Below are positions 30,156 through 41,570 of a stretch of DNA of 64,000 nt, piece by piece. This DNA comes from Streptomyces humi. Lineage in GTDB: Bacteria > Actinomycetota > Actinomycetes > Streptomycetales > Streptomycetaceae. Positions within the stretch are counted from its first letter, which is position 1, and each line of letters begins with the position of its first letter. The position numbers and the translations under genes were made by a program. The notes under the pieces were generated by a model. It saw only the letters and a program-made list of their open reading frames with translations. It did not search any database and was not told the DNA's origin. Location: assembly GCF_001005085.2 (NCBI RefSeq), contig NZ_LBMU02000029.1, positions 1-64,000 on the forward strand, in the 5' to 3' direction.

Positions 30156-31283
30156 CTACTTCTCGCGCTTGTAGAACGGCAGCGCGACGACCTCGTACGG
30201 CTCGTGGCTGCCCCGGATGTCCACACCGACACCCGCCGTACCGGGCGCCGCGTGCGCCGCGTCGACGTACGCCATGGCGATCGGCCTGCCGAGGGTGGGC
30301 GAGGGGGCGCCGGAGGTGACCTCGCCGATCACCTTGCCGCCGGCGACCACCGGGTACCCGGCGCGCGGGATCCGGCGGCCCTCGGCGACCAGGCCGACGA
30401 GGACGCGGGGCGGGTTCGACCCGGCGCGGTCCGCCGCCTCGGTGAGCGCCTCGCGCCCCACGAAGTCGCCCTCCTTCTCGAACTTCACCACCCGGCCGAG
30501 CCCGGCGTCGAACGGGGTGAGCGAGGTGCTGAGCTCGTGACCGTAGAGCGGCATGCCCGCCTCCAGCCGCAGGGTGTCCCGGCAGGACAGCCCGCACGGC
30601 ACCAGGCCCGCCGGCTCGCCCGCCTCGGTCAGGGCCTGCCACAGCGCCACCGCGTGCTCCGGCTTCACGAACAGCTCGAAGCCGTCCTCGCCGGTGTAGC
30701 CGGTGCGGGCGATCAGCGCCGGGACCCCGGCGACCGTGCCGGGCAGCCCGGCGTAGTACCTGAGGCCGTCCAGGTCGGCGTCGGTGAGGGACTTCAGGAT
30801 CCCGGGCGACTCGGGACCCTGGACGGCGATCAGGGCGTACGCGTCCCGGTCGTCGCGCACCTCGGCGTCGAAGCCGGCGGCCCGCTCCCGCAGCGCGTCG
30901 AGGACCACCTGGGCGTTGGAGGCGTTGGCCACGACCAGGTACTCGGCCTCGGCCAGCCGGTAGACGATCAGGTCGTCCAGGATGCCGCCGTCGGCCCGGC
31001 AGATCATGGTGTAGCGGGCGCGCCCGACCCCGACGGACGCGATGTTCCCGACGAGGGCGTGGTTCAGCAGCCGGGCCGCGTCCGGCCCCGTCACGGCGAT
31101 CTCGCCCATGTGGGAGAGGTCGAAGAGGCCGGCGCGGGTCCGTACCGCGACGTGCTCGTCACGCTCGGAGCCGTAGCGCAGGGGCATGTCCCAGCCGGCG
31201 AAGTCGGTCATGGTGGCGCCGAGCGAGCGGTGCAGGGCATCGAGCGCGGTACGGCGGGGTGCGGCGGAATCGGTACTGCTCAT
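30156..31283 (-). CDS. gcvT: Glycine cleavage system T protein (aminomethyltransferase)
   Basis: 375 residues; transfers the methylene from the H-protein-bound intermediate to tetrahydrofolate. Folate-binding signatures: [10 protein letters not shown], catalytic Asp region [26 protein letters not shown], and C-terminal barrel [23 protein letters not shown] 31283 (MSSTDSAAP) follows GGGAG. It is the first gene of the operon and lies directly under a tandem glycine riboswitch. Confidence 0.96.
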   Translation of the reverse strand: MSSTDSAAPRRTALDALHRSLGATMTDFAGWDMPLRYGSERDEHVAVRTRAGLFDLSHMGEIAVTGPDAARLLNHALVGNIASVGVGRARYTMICRADGGILDDLIVYRLAEAEYLVVANASNAQVVLDALRERAAGFDAEVRDDRDAYALIAVQGPESPGILKSLTDADLDGLRYYAGLPGTVAGVPALIARTGYTGEDGFELFVKPEHAVALWQALTEAGEPAGLVPCGLSCRDTLRLEAGMPLYGHELSTSLTPFDAGLGRVVKFEKEGDFVGREALTEAADRAGSNPPRVLVGLVAEGRRIPRAGYPVVAGGKVIGEVTSGAPSPTLGRPIAMAYVDAAHAAPGTAGVGVDIRGSHEPYEVVALPFYKREK

Positions 31284-31330
31284 CGGTCGGTCGTCTCCCG
31301 GAGGTCCCAAGGGCATGACAGGCGAAGCTG

Positions 31331-31541
31331 TCCTCCCCATCTGTCATCGGAACCTGAGAGGTTCGCCCTGACCACGGAGTGGTCACGGCTTGCACCTTGG
31401 GTGGAGCCACTGTCACAGCGGCCCGCTTTTCAGATGTGCCTCGCCCGCGCGGTAACGGGGCCTGAGAGATTCAAGGGAGGGACTTGCTCCTTCGGCGCCC
31501 CGGGCACCGTGGTGCCGGGGGACTCTCCCGCGCGGATTCAA
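31331..31541 (-). promoter_or_regulatory. Tandem glycine riboswitch
   Basis: Two glycine aptamers in series upstream of gcvT. Aptamer 1 has GCGGGAGAGTCC, CGCCGAAGGAGCAAG and GAATCTCTCAGGCCCCGTTACCGCG-type conserved parts (31442-31541). Aptamer 2 has CACCCAAGGTGCAAGCC, CGAACCTCTCAGGTTCC and GATGACAGATGGGGA (31331-31440). A short hairpin GACAGC-TTCG-type follows at 31317-31332. Glycine binding is expected to turn on the gcvT-gcvH-glyA-sdaA operon. Confidence 0.95.
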
Positions 31542-31729
31542 GCGGCCGGTATGCAGTTGGCGCGGACATCATTGCACGCCGTCCGGGGCCGTGGCAGGCC
31601 GGACCCGGCACGGCCTTCTGTGACAGGCCTGTGGCCGTTCGCGCACCGAACCGCGAGACACCGTGCATTACCTTCTCTTTACATTACGTGGGGAGAACCT
31701 TTCCTGAACCCCCAGGGAGGACGGTCACG

Positions 31730-32410
31730 GTGACAAGGACCACGGCATACGCGGCGACCTTCGCGACGACGACGGGCGTCGCCCTGCCCGAGCAGTCGAC
31801 GGCCCCGGCCCGCGAGCGGTACGGCGCACGTCCCGCACCGGTCGTCCGCGACCTGCGCGAGCGCGCCGGCCGCGGCCCGCACCGACTGCTCTTCGGCCCC
31901 CGGGACCTGGTCGTGGTCACCGGGCTGCCCGGCAGCGGGAAGTCGACGCTGATGCACCGCACCGTCCAGGGCATACGCGTCGACTCCCAGGACACCCGTG
32001 ACCGCTGGGACGCCCGGCTGGCCCGGGTCCTGCCGTACGCCGTCTACCGCCCGCTGGTCCGCCTCGCCCACTACGCCGGCCTGCGCCGCGCCCTGCGCAC
32101 CGGCGAGGGCGTGGTCGTGCACGACTGCGGCACGCAGGTCTGGGTGCGCGACTGGCTGGCCCGGGAGGCCCGGCGCCGCGGCGGCACCCTGCACCTGCTG
32201 CTCCTGGACGTCACGCCGGGCACGGCCCTGGACGGCCAGCGCGAGCGCGGCCGGGGTGTCTCGCGGTACGCCTTCCTGCGCCACCGCAGGGCGGCGGGCC
32301 GGCTGATCCGCTCCGTCGAGAAGGGTGAACTGCCCCCGGGCTGCGGTTCGGCGGTGCTCCTCGACCGCGACGCGGCGGACGCCCTGCGCGGGATCGCCTT
32401 CACAGGCTGA
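31730..32410 (+). CDS. P-loop ATPase / small-molecule kinase-like protein
   Basis: 226 residues with one P-loop near residue 67 (LVVVTGLPGSGKSTLMH), then DSQDTRDRWDARL, and a region VVHDCGTQVWVRDWLAREARRRG typical of AAA_33 (zeta-toxin/kinase-like) proteins. The substrate is unknown. GTG 31730 is chosen because CAGGGAGG precedes it. It is divergent from the glycine operon, so the 450-bp gap holds the riboswitch and promoters for both; the stretch TTCTCTTTACATTACGTGG (31672-31690) is a possible promoter for this gene. Confidence 0.82.
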   Translation: MTRTTAYAATFATTTGVALPEQSTAPARERYGARPAPVVRDLRERAGRGPHRLLFGPRDLVVVTGLPGSGKSTLMHRTVQGIRVDSQDTRDRWDARLARVLPYAVYRPLVRLAHYAGLRRALRTGEGVVVHDCGTQVWVRDWLAREARRRGGTLHLLLLDVTPGTALDGQRERGRGVSRYAFLRHRRAAGRLIRSVEKGELPPGCGSAVLLDRDAADALRGIAFTG

Positions 32411-32429
32411 GCGCGCGAGGCGGCCGGGC

Positions 32430-32560
32430 TCGGACCAGGTGCGGGCCCGGACCAGGTGCGAGCCCGCGCGACCCGGAACGCACGGACCCGGCCCGTGCGG
32501 ACCCGGCGCGCACTGACCTGGTCCGTGCGGACCCGGTCCGCGCGGACCGGTCCGTGGACT
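32430..32560. repeat. GGACC-rich degenerate tandem repeats
   Basis: The 229-bp gap is filled by imperfect repeats: CGGACCAGGTGCGGGCC then CGGACCAGGTGCGAGCC (17-bp unit), followed by several GTGCGGACCCGG units and palindromes such as GGTCCGCGCGGACC. They can fold into stems and may stop transcription from the P-loop gene; no ORF is convincing here. Confidence 0.7.
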
Positions 32561-32639
32561 TGAATCGGCTGCTGGCTTTGTCGGTGTCACCCGCTAGCCT
32601 TTTCAGCCTCAACAGCGGTTTCCAGCAGGCGGTAGGCAG

Positions 32640-33431
32640 ATGGACTTCCCGGCGGACCTTCCCGCGGACTTCCCGGCACAGGCACACCCCCACCCGCACG
32701 GCGGTTGGCCCGGCAACGAACTGGAGGAGGTGCTGTCGGCCTCCCTCGGCGTGCCCGCGGCGGCGGCCCGGCTCATCGAGGTACTGGGCCGCAGCTTCCT
32801 GTGGATCCCGCTGCCCGAGGGTGGCGGCCCGCACAGCGGCCCCCTCGACCTGCCCACCACGGAGATCGCCGGCCAGGTGTACGTGCCGGTCTTCAGTTCC
32901 GAGGAGCAGTTCCGCCTGGTGACCGGCTCCCATCTGTCGTACACGATCGCGCCCGCCGCCGAGTTCGCCCGCGGCCTGCCCCCGCAGGTCGGCATCGCCG
33001 TGAACCCCGGGGGAGTGGTGGGCCTCCCGCTGCCGCCGGAAGGGGTCGCCGAGCTGTGCCGGGCCGACCGCACCGAACTGGACGGACCCGCCTCCGGCGG
33101 CCGGGTCCGCCTCTTCGAGCCGGACTGGCAGGACGACCCGATGGACTTCCTGACCGCGGCGTCGGCGGAGTTCGCGGCGATCGGCGTGGTCGCCTCCGCC
33201 CGCCGCTGCCTGGCCGCGGTCGAGACGTCCGACCCGGTGATGTTCGTGGGCGTCGAACTCTCCCAGTGGGAGGGCGACCTGCGCGCCCTGCCCCTGGAGG
33301 CGCTGGGCAAGGCACTGGGCCGGGTCCCGGTGCCCTGGCCGGTCAACCTGGTCCTGCTGGACGTGGCGGACGACCCGGTGGCCCACTGGATGCGGGACCA
33401 CGTCCGCCCCTTCTATCAGTACGGCCACTAG
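32640..33431 (+). CDS. SseB-family protein
   Basis: 263 residues with an SseB N-terminal domain (PVFSSEEQFRLV, IAVNPGGVVGLPLPPEGV) and an SseB C-terminal domain (LLDVADDPVAHWMRDHVRPFYQ). E. coli SseB is named for its effect on serine sensitivity; biochemistry is unknown. A paralogue follows 192 bp downstream, and serine/glycine genes lie just upstream on the other strand, so the association with serine may be functional. Confidence 0.85.
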   Translation: MDFPADLPADFPAQAHPHPHGGWPGNELEEVLSASLGVPAAAARLIEVLGRSFLWIPLPEGGGPHSGPLDLPTTEIAGQVYVPVFSSEEQFRLVTGSHLSYTIAPAAEFARGLPPQVGIAVNPGGVVGLPLPPEGVAELCRADRTELDGPASGGRVRLFEPDWQDDPMDFLTAASAEFAAIGVVASARRCLAAVETSDPVMFVGVELSQWEGDLRALPLEALGKALGRVPVPWPVNLVLLDVADDPVAHWMRDHVRPFYQYGH

Positions 33432-33623
33432 AAACGCCCTTGGGGCAACCGGCCGAGGGGCGCGGACCCGTGCTCGTCCGCGGCTCGCCGGGCGGGCGCG
33501 CCCGGCCACCACGGAGCCGCACCCGCGCACGGACAATCGGCCCCCGCTCCCAGGGCGCTTAAGCTGTCTCCAAACGCGGGGCGGCCTCCACACGCGGGGC
33601 GACAGATGAAGGGGCGGTAACAC

Positions 33624-34421
33624 GTGAGCGCCAGCGGCACCGCGGCGACCGGACAGGTCGAGCACATGCTGCGCCAGGTAACGCCCGGGCGCTACGACGC
33701 CTACGAGGCACTCCTCCGCGCCCTCGCCACGCCCGCCTCCGGCCAGATCTGGATGCTGCTCTGGCACGGCCAGTCCGGCTCCCCCGACGCCCAGTACGGG
33801 AACATGGAGGTCGACGGCCACGGCTACGCCCCCTGTGTGACCTCGGCCCAGGAACTGTCGGCGAGCGGCTGGAACCGGTCGTACGAGGTGGTCGACGGCG
33901 TCGACGTGGCCCGCACCCTCTACCCCGACCATTTCGGCCTCTGGCTCAACCCGCACGCCCCGGGCGGCGGCGTCGGCATCCCCTGGCTGGACCTGCGCCG
34001 CATCGCCACCGGCCTGGACCGGCAGCCGGCCGGCCCGCTGCGGCTGGCCGAACCGGCGATCGAGATCCCGCAGTTCTACGCCCTGCTGTCGCAGAACGCC
34101 CACCGCACGCCCGCGATCCGCTCCCTGCGCCGTGCCTGGGTGCAGCCGGCGCTCGGGGCGCCGTACCTCGCGATCGGCCTCGACGTGTACGACACCTCGC
34201 CGCCGGCCGTGGACTCGGTGCGGGCGATGATGCAGCAGTCGGTCGGGGCGGTACCGGACGGCCTGCCGGTGTCCACGGTGGCCATGACCGACGAGTACGA
34301 CCCGGTCGTGATGTGGATGCGGGCGGCGGCCCGTCCGTTCTACGACCGCGAGGCCCACGCGGCGCTCCCCCCGGCCCCGGCGGGCGGCTACGGCTACCCG
34401 CCCGCGCCCGGCGGCTACTGA
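33624..34421 (+). CDS. SseB-family protein, second paralogue
   Basis: 265 residues. The C-terminal SseB-like part VSTVAMTDEYDPVVMWMRAAARPFYDRE matches the end of the preceding protein, and the N-terminal domain (MLRQVTPGRYDAYEALLRAL, IWMLLWHGQSGSPDAQYGNME) is variant. The tail is Gly/Tyr/Pro-rich (GGYGYPPAPGGY). GTG 33624 follows AAGGGGCGG. Probably co-expressed with the first paralogue. Confidence 0.82.
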   Translation: MSASGTAATGQVEHMLRQVTPGRYDAYEALLRALATPASGQIWMLLWHGQSGSPDAQYGNMEVDGHGYAPCVTSAQELSASGWNRSYEVVDGVDVARTLYPDHFGLWLNPHAPGGGVGIPWLDLRRIATGLDRQPAGPLRLAEPAIEIPQFYALLSQNAHRTPAIRSLRRAWVQPALGAPYLAIGLDVYDTSPPAVDSVRAMMQQSVGAVPDGLPVSTVAMTDEYDPVVMWMRAAARPFYDREAHAALPPAPAGGYGYPPAPGGY

Positions 34422-34856
34422 CCGAGTCCGCTGCCGAGTCCGCTGCCGACCCTCAACTGGTGACCGCGGCACCGGTGTTCCGGGGCCGAATGCCCTCGAT
34501 TGTCACGCCTGTGAGAGGGTGGCAACCGCTCAGGCCGATCAGGTCTGGACAAGTGCGCGGCGCAGCGTGATCCGGATCACGCCACTCTCGGGTGGATGTG
34601 GGGCTTTTGGGGGCTCGTGCGGCGGCTTGTCGTCTGTGTCCCCGTCCGACAGGCGTTACCCGCCGTTCGGATAACGAAACGCCTTGCTCGTATCACGGTT
34701 GCGCATCCATTCACCGCCAACTCTGGCAACCAGTCGCCAGAGCGTTGAAGACTCGCGCTCCATGGGGTGTTCAACCCTGCCCAGGTGAGAGTGATCATGC
34801 CGCTACCAGCGGCAAGTGCAAGCCGGCCACCGCCGGTTGAGAGGGGTCCCTGCCAG
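34422..34856 (+). promoter_or_regulatory. Regulatory region of the oligopeptide ABC operon
   Basis: 435 bp without a gene. It contains a perfect 18-bp palindrome GCGTGATCCGGATCACGC (34565-34582), a good operator candidate, and an inverted repeat AGGCGTTA...AACGAAACGCCT (34651-34684). No clear -35/-10 is assigned. The long leader and two palindromes suggest nutrient or developmental control of the peptide importer. Confidence 0.5.
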
Positions 34857-35864
34857 ATGACGGCACCATTGCACGAGCCGACCGCGGAAGCGGCTCCGAG
34901 TGCGGCCGAGGAAGCGGCGGCTGCCACCGCCGGCGAGAAGGCCGTGCAGGGGCGTTCCCTGGGCCGGATCGCCTGGGAGCGCCTGAAGAAGGACAGGCTC
35001 GCCCTGACCGGCGGCATCGTCGTGCTCCTGCTCATCGTGATCGCCCTGCTCGCGCCAGTGATCACCCATCTGCTCGGCCAGGACCCGGACTCCTTCAACG
35101 AGAGCCTGATCGACCCTCTGTTCGGTACTCCGAAGGGGGCGTTGGGCGGCATCAGCGGCGACCACCTGCTGGGCGTCGAGCCCGTCAACGGCCGCGACAT
35201 CCTCGCCCGCATCCTCTACGGTGCCCGCGTCTCGCTCCTGGTGGGCTTCCTCTCCGCCGTCGTCGCGGTCGTCCTCGGTACCGTGCTGGGCATCCTGGCG
35301 GGCTTCTTCGGCGGCTGGGTGGACTCGCTCATCAGCCGTGTGATGGACGGCCTGCTCGCCTTCCCGCAGCTCCTCTTCACGATCGCCCTGGTCTCGGTGA
35401 TGCCGAACAACATGCTGGGCCTCTCCGGCTCCAACGTGCGCGTCTTCGTGATGATCCTGGTCATCGGCTTCTTCGGCTGGCCCTACATCGGACGTGTGGT
35501 GCGCGGCCAGACGCTCTCGATGCGCGAGCGCGAGTACGTCGAGGCCGCTCGTTCGCTGGGCGCCGGACGCTTCTACATCCTGTTCAAGGAACTGCTGCCG
35601 AACCTGGTCGCGCCGATCATCGTCTACACCACGATGATGATCCCCACGAACATCCTGACCGAGGCGGCGCTCAGCTTCCTGGGCGTGGGCGTCAAGCCGC
35701 CCACCTCGTCCTGGGGGCAGATGCTCTCGAGTGCGATCGACTACTACGACTCCGACCCCATGTACATGGTGGTCCCGGGTGTGGCGATCTTCATCACCGT
35801 CCTCGCGTTCAACCTTTTCGGCGACGGCGTGCGTGACGCGCTGGACCCGAAGGCGTCCCGCTGA
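34857..35864 (+). CDS. Oligopeptide ABC transporter permease (DppC/OppC type)
   Basis: 335 residues. An N-terminal acidic tail precedes the OppC N-terminal segment (SLGRIAWERLKKDRLALTGG) with one helix, then the binding-protein-dependent permease domain with five helices and the EAA loop YVEAARSLGAGRFYILFKELLPN. HLLGVEPVNGRDILARILYGARVSLLVGF is a family signature. It is unusual that this subunit gene comes first, ahead of the binding protein. The start ATG 34857 is preceded by GAGAGGGG. Confidence 0.93.
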   Translation: MTAPLHEPTAEAAPSAAEEAAAATAGEKAVQGRSLGRIAWERLKKDRLALTGGIVVLLLIVIALLAPVITHLLGQDPDSFNESLIDPLFGTPKGALGGISGDHLLGVEPVNGRDILARILYGARVSLLVGFLSAVVAVVLGTVLGILAGFFGGWVDSLISRVMDGLLAFPQLLFTIALVSVMPNNMLGLSGSNVRVFVMILVIGFFGWPYIGRVVRGQTLSMREREYVEAARSLGAGRFYILFKELLPNLVAPIIVYTTMMIPTNILTEAALSFLGVGVKPPTSSWGQMLSSAIDYYDSDPMYMVVPGVAIFITVLAFNLFGDGVRDALDPKASR

Positions 35865-35935
35865 ACCAGCCGTACCCAAAAGCGTCCCGTGGCACCAACA
35901 CGGGGTCTCTCATCTAATCCGGAGGATCCGAGATC

Positions 35936-37735
35936 GTGACTACCCAACGCACCTCAGGGCGGCGTAAGCAGGCGCTTGCCGCCGCTGCTGCGGTCGCCGC
36001 ACTGCTGACCACGGCGGCGTGCGGCGGCGGAGGCAGCGACGACAACAACGGTTCGAAGTCCGGCGCCGCCGGCTTCGACGCCGCGAACAACAAGGTCGCC
36101 CAGGCCTCGCTGGTCAAGAAGGGTGGCACGCTGCGTTTCGGCGGTGCCCAGGACGCGGACTCGTGGGACACCACGCGTGGCTACTACGGCTTCATGTGGA
36201 ACTTCGCGCGCTACTACAGCCGTCAGCTGGTCACGGGCAAGACGGAGCCGGGCAAGGCCGGCGCCGAGCTCACCCCGGACCTCGCCACCGGTCTCGCGAA
36301 GGTCACGGACGGCGGCAAGACCTACACGTACACCCTGCGTGACGGCATCACGTGGGAGGACGGCAAGCCGATCACGTCCCAGGACGTCAAGTACGGCATC
36401 GAGCGCGTCTGGGCGCAGGACGTGCTGTCCGGCGGTCCGACCTACCTGAAGGACTTCCTGGACCCGAAGGGCGAGTACAAGGGCCCCTACAAGGACACGT
36501 CCAAGGACAAGCTCGGTCTGAAGTCGATCGACACCCCGAACGACAAGACGATCGTCTTCCACCTGCCGAAGGCCAACTCGGACTTCGAGGACGTGCTGGC
36601 CCTGGTCTCGGCCTCGCCGGTCCGCCAGGACAAGGACACCAAGTCCAAGTACGGCCTGCACCCGTTCTCCTCCGGCCCGTACAAGTTCGAGTCGTACAGC
36701 CCCGGCAAGAGCCTGACGCTGGTCCGCAACACCGAGTGGAAGCAGTCCTCGGACCCGGTCCGCAAGGCCTACCCGGACAAGATCACCGTTCAGTTCTTCT
36801 CGGACGCCAACCAGCTGGACCAGCGTCTGCTCAACGGTGACCTGGACCTGGACATCAACCAGACCGGCATGTCCCCGCAGGGCCGCACCACCGCCCTGAA
36901 GGAGCACAAGGCCAACCTGGACAACCCGGTCTCCGGCTACATCCGCTACGCGGTCTTCCCGCAGAGCGTGAAGCCGTTCGACAACGTCGAGTGCCGCAAG
37001 GCCGTCATCCTCGGTGCCGACCACGTGTCGCTCCAGACCGCCCGTGGTGGCCCGATCGCCGGTGGTGACATCGGCACCAACATGCTCCCGCCGTCCGTCC
37101 CGGGCGCCGAGGGCCAGAAGTACGACCCGTACGGCATCTCCGGTGCCAACAAGAACGGCAACGTCGACGAGGCCAAGAAGGCCCTGAAGGCGTGCGGCAA
37201 GCCGAACGGCTTCTCCACCACCATCGCGGTCCGCAACAACAAGCCGGTCGAGGTGGCCACCGCCCAGTCGCTCCAGGCGTCGCTGAAGAAGATCGGCATC
37301 AACGCCCAGATCGACCAGTACGACGGTTCGCAGACCACCGGCATCATCGGCAGCCCCTCGAACGTCCAGAAGAAGGGCTACGGCATCATCATCATGGGCT
37401 GGGGCCCCGACTTCCCGACCGTCCAGGGCTTCGGTCTGCCGCTGTGGGACAGCAAGTACATCGCGCAGAGCGGTAACAACAACTACGCCCTGATCAAGGA
37501 CAAGACGATCGACGGTCTCTTCGACCAGTACGTCACCACCCTCGACGCGGCGGGCAAGACCAAGATCTCGACCGAGATCAACCACAAGGTCATGGAGGGC
37601 GCGTACTACCTGCCCTTCACCTTCGAGAAGTTCATCAACTGGCGGTCGGACAACCTCGCGAACGTCTACACGACGGACAACTACAGCGGTACGTACGACT
37701 TCGTCAACCTCGGCCTGAAGAACCCTAAGAAGTAA
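35936..37735 (+). CDS. Oligopeptide-binding lipoprotein (SBP_bac_5)
   Basis: 599 residues. Signal peptide with lipobox LLTTAAC anchors it outside the membrane. SBP family 5: GGTLRFGGAQDADSWDTT at the mature start, LATGLAKVTDGGKTYTYTLRDGITWEDGKPITSQDVKYGIERV, and LPFTFEKFINWRSDNLANVYT near the end. It captures peptides for the importer. GGAGGA precedes the GTG start. Codon use is strikingly AAG/GAC/CTG/GTC-biased, as in highly expressed genes. Confidence 0.95.
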   Translation: MTTQRTSGRRKQALAAAAAVAALLTTAACGGGGSDDNNGSKSGAAGFDAANNKVAQASLVKKGGTLRFGGAQDADSWDTTRGYYGFMWNFARYYSRQLVTGKTEPGKAGAELTPDLATGLAKVTDGGKTYTYTLRDGITWEDGKPITSQDVKYGIERVWAQDVLSGGPTYLKDFLDPKGEYKGPYKDTSKDKLGLKSIDTPNDKTIVFHLPKANSDFEDVLALVSASPVRQDKDTKSKYGLHPFSSGPYKFESYSPGKSLTLVRNTEWKQSSDPVRKAYPDKITVQFFSDANQLDQRLLNGDLDLDINQTGMSPQGRTTALKEHKANLDNPVSGYIRYAVFPQSVKPFDNVECRKAVILGADHVSLQTARGGPIAGGDIGTNMLPPSVPGAEGQKYDPYGISGANKNGNVDEAKKALKACGKPNGFSTTIAVRNNKPVEVATAQSLQASLKKIGINAQIDQYDGSQTTGIIGSPSNVQKKGYGIIIMGWGPDFPTVQGFGLPLWDSKYIAQSGNNNYALIKDKTIDGLFDQYVTTLDAAGKTKISTEINHKVMEGAYYLPFTFEKFINWRSDNLANVYTTDNYSGTYDFVNLGLKNPKK

Positions 37736-37793
37736 ACCGGCACACCCGCCGTACGGCACGAAAGGCAGGTGAAGGCCGGCGCGGCGTGGTCGT

Positions 37794-37838
37794 GGGCCAC
37801 CGGAAGACCTCCGGTGGCCCGCGGCCCGCAGCGGGCCG
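37794..37838 (+). terminator. Two intra-operon hairpins after the binding-protein gene
   Basis: Perfect stem GGGCCACCGG / CCGGTGGCCC (loop AAGACCT), then CGGCCCGC / GCGGGCCG (loop A). They lie between the binding protein and permease genes and have no T-run. Such hairpins typically protect the 3' end of the abundant binding-protein mRNA and lower expression of the membrane genes. Confidence 0.75.
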
Positions 37839-37844
37839 TTAGCT

Positions 37845-38843
37845 GTGCTCGCTTACCTCATCAGGCGGCTGTTCGCCGCCGCAGTGATGCTGGTGGTCAT
37901 CGTCATGGTGGTCTTCGGCATCTTCTTCCTCGTCCCCAAGTGGGCGGGCGTGGACATCGCCTCGAGCTTCGTGGGCAAGCAGGCCGACCCGGCTGCCGTC
38001 GAGGCCGTACGGCAGAAGCTGGGCCTGAGCGACCCGATCTACTCCCAGGTCTGGCAGTTCTTCAAGGGCATCTTCGTCGGCCGCACCTACTCGGGCGGCG
38101 GCGACGTCACCCACTGCGCCGCGCCCTGCTTCGGCTACTCCTTCCGCAGCGAGCAGGCCGTCTGGCCGGTGCTCACCGACCGCTTCCCGGTGACCCTGGG
38201 TCTCGCGCTCGGTGCCGCCGTCCTGTGGCTGGTCTTCGGTGTCGCGGCCGGTGTGCTCTCCGCGCTCAAGCGGGGCACCATCTGGGACCGTGGCGCGATG
38301 GTCGTCGCCCTGGCGGGTGTCTCCCTCCCCATCTACTTCACCGGTCTGCTCAGCCTGGCGATCTTCGCCTTCGGCCTGAAGTGGATCGACGCGCAGTACG
38401 TGCCTCTCAGCCAGAGCGTCGGCGGCTGGTTCGGCGGCATGATCCTGCCCTGGATCACCCTCGCGTTCCTCTACGCGGCGATGTACGCCCGGATCACCCG
38501 CGCCACCATGCTGGAGATCCTCGGTGAGGACTACATCCGCACGGCGCGCGCCAAGGGCCTCAAGGAGCAGGTCGTCATCGGCAAGCACGCCATGCGCTCC
38601 ACGATGACCCCGATCCTCACCATGCTCGGCATGGACCTCGGCGCCCTCATCGGCGGCGCCATCCTGACGGAGTCGACGTTCAACCTGCCCGGCCTCGGCC
38701 GCGCGGTGCTCGACGCCATCCGGAACCAGGACCTGCCCATCATCCTGGGCGTCACCCTGATCACTTCTCTCGCGGTGCTGATCGCCAACCTCGTGGTGGA
38801 CATCCTGTACGCCGTGATCGACCCCCGAGTGAGGCTCTCATGA
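37845..38843 (+). CDS. Oligopeptide ABC transporter permease (DppB/OppB type)
   Basis: 332 residues: N-terminal helix [20 protein letters not shown], an extracytoplasmic loop with two cysteines ([12 protein letters not shown]), and five further helices with EAA loop [25 protein letters not shown] 37845 has no clear ribosome site; the region just before it is the second hairpin, which may limit initiation. It overlaps the next gene by 4 bp. Confidence 0.93.
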   Translation: MLAYLIRRLFAAAVMLVVIVMVVFGIFFLVPKWAGVDIASSFVGKQADPAAVEAVRQKLGLSDPIYSQVWQFFKGIFVGRTYSGGGDVTHCAAPCFGYSFRSEQAVWPVLTDRFPVTLGLALGAAVLWLVFGVAAGVLSALKRGTIWDRGAMVVALAGVSLPIYFTGLLSLAIFAFGLKWIDAQYVPLSQSVGGWFGGMILPWITLAFLYAAMYARITRATMLEILGEDYIRTARAKGLKEQVVIGKHAMRSTMTPILTMLGMDLGALIGGAILTESTFNLPGLGRAVLDAIRNQDLPIILGVTLITSLAVLIANLVVDILYAVIDPRVRLS

Positions 38844-39933
38844 CGGAACTGAGCAAGAGCGGAGCGGCCGTGGGCGAACCCACGAGCAGCTCGCCCGCTC
38901 CGACGTCCTTCCTGGAAGTGCGCGACCTGAAGGTGCACTTCCCGACCGACGACGGCCTGGTCAAGTCCGTCGACGGGCTCTCCTTCAAGCTGGAGAAGGG
39001 CAAGACCCTCGGCATCGTCGGCGAGTCCGGCTCCGGCAAGTCGGTGACCTCGCTCGGCATCATGGGCCTGCACACCGCCGGGCAGTACGGCAAGCGCAAG
39101 GCCCAGATCTCCGGCGAGATCTGGCTGGACGGCACCGAGCTGCTCAGCAGCCCGCCGGACGAGGTGCGCAAGCTCCGTGGCCGGCAGATGTCCATGATCT
39201 TCCAGGACCCGCTGTCGGCGCTGCACCCGTACTACACGATCGGCCAGCAGATCGTGGAGGCGTACCGCATCCACCACGACGTCGACAAGAAGACCGCCAG
39301 GCGGCGCGCGGTCGAGATGCTCGACCGGGTGGGCATCCCCCAGCCGGACAAGCGGGTCGACAACTACCCGCACGAGTTCTCCGGCGGTATGCGCCAGCGC
39401 GCGATGATCGCGATGTCGCTGGTCAACAACCCCGAACTGCTCATCGCGGACGAGCCGACGACCGCCCTGGACGTGACCGTCCAGGCGCAGATCCTCGACC
39501 TGATCCGGGACCTCCAGAAGGAGTTCGGCTCCGCGGTCATCGTCATCACCCACGACCTGGGCGTCGTCGCCGAACTCGCCGACGACATCCTGGTGATGTA
39601 CGGCGGGCGGTGCGTGGAGCGCGGCCCGGCCGAGAAGGTGTTCTACGAGCCCCGCCACCCCTACACCTGGGGTCTGCTCGGCTCGATGCCGCGCCTCGAC
39701 CGCGAGCAGCAGGAGCGCCTGATCCCGGTCAAGGGCTCCCCGCCCTCGCTGATCAACATCCCGTCCGGCTGCGCCTTCAACCCGCGCTGCCCGTACGCGG
39801 ACGTCCCCAAGGACAACGTCACCCGCACGGTCCGTCCGGAGCTGACCGAGGTCGGCAGCCGGCACTGGGCCGCATGCCACATGACCCAGGAGCAGCGGGA
39901 GCGTATCTGGACCGAAGAGATTGCGCCGAAGCT

Positions 39934-39937
<4 letters not shown>
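38840..39937 (+). CDS. Oligopeptide ABC transporter ATPase (DppD type)
   Basis: 365 residues. Walker [12 protein letters not shown]-loop [12 protein letters not shown], signature [12 protein letters not shown], Walker [13 protein letters not shown], switch His [11 protein letters not shown]. The C-terminal oligo_HPY region has the [13 protein letters not shown] motif with cysteines, expected in DppD/F proteins. Coupled by ATGA to the permease and by GTGA to the next ATPase. Confidence 0.95.
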
Positions 39938-41361
<1,424 letters not shown>

Positions 41362-41374
41362 GCGGAGCGTCCCC

Positions 41375-41416
41375 GTGAACGCCCCGGCGACCCCATCGGG
41401 TCGCCGGGGCGTTCAC
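41375..41416 (+). terminator. Terminator of the oligopeptide operon
   Basis: Perfect 19-bp stem beginning GTGAACGCCCCGGCGACCC, loop CATC, no T-run. This is the I-shaped form common in Streptomyces and starts 13 bp after the stop. Confidence 0.88.
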
Positions 41417-41570
41417 GTGTCGTCCGGACCACCGGACCGGGACGTCGTTTCAGGAGTCAGTCGAAGGGTGACTCATGACACGACTAGGTAAAGCCATGTA
41501 CATGTCGTAACCGTGGCGTGCAGAGTCGTCCGTGTCCGTCCACTGACCGGCACGCTCGAAAGGGACGACC

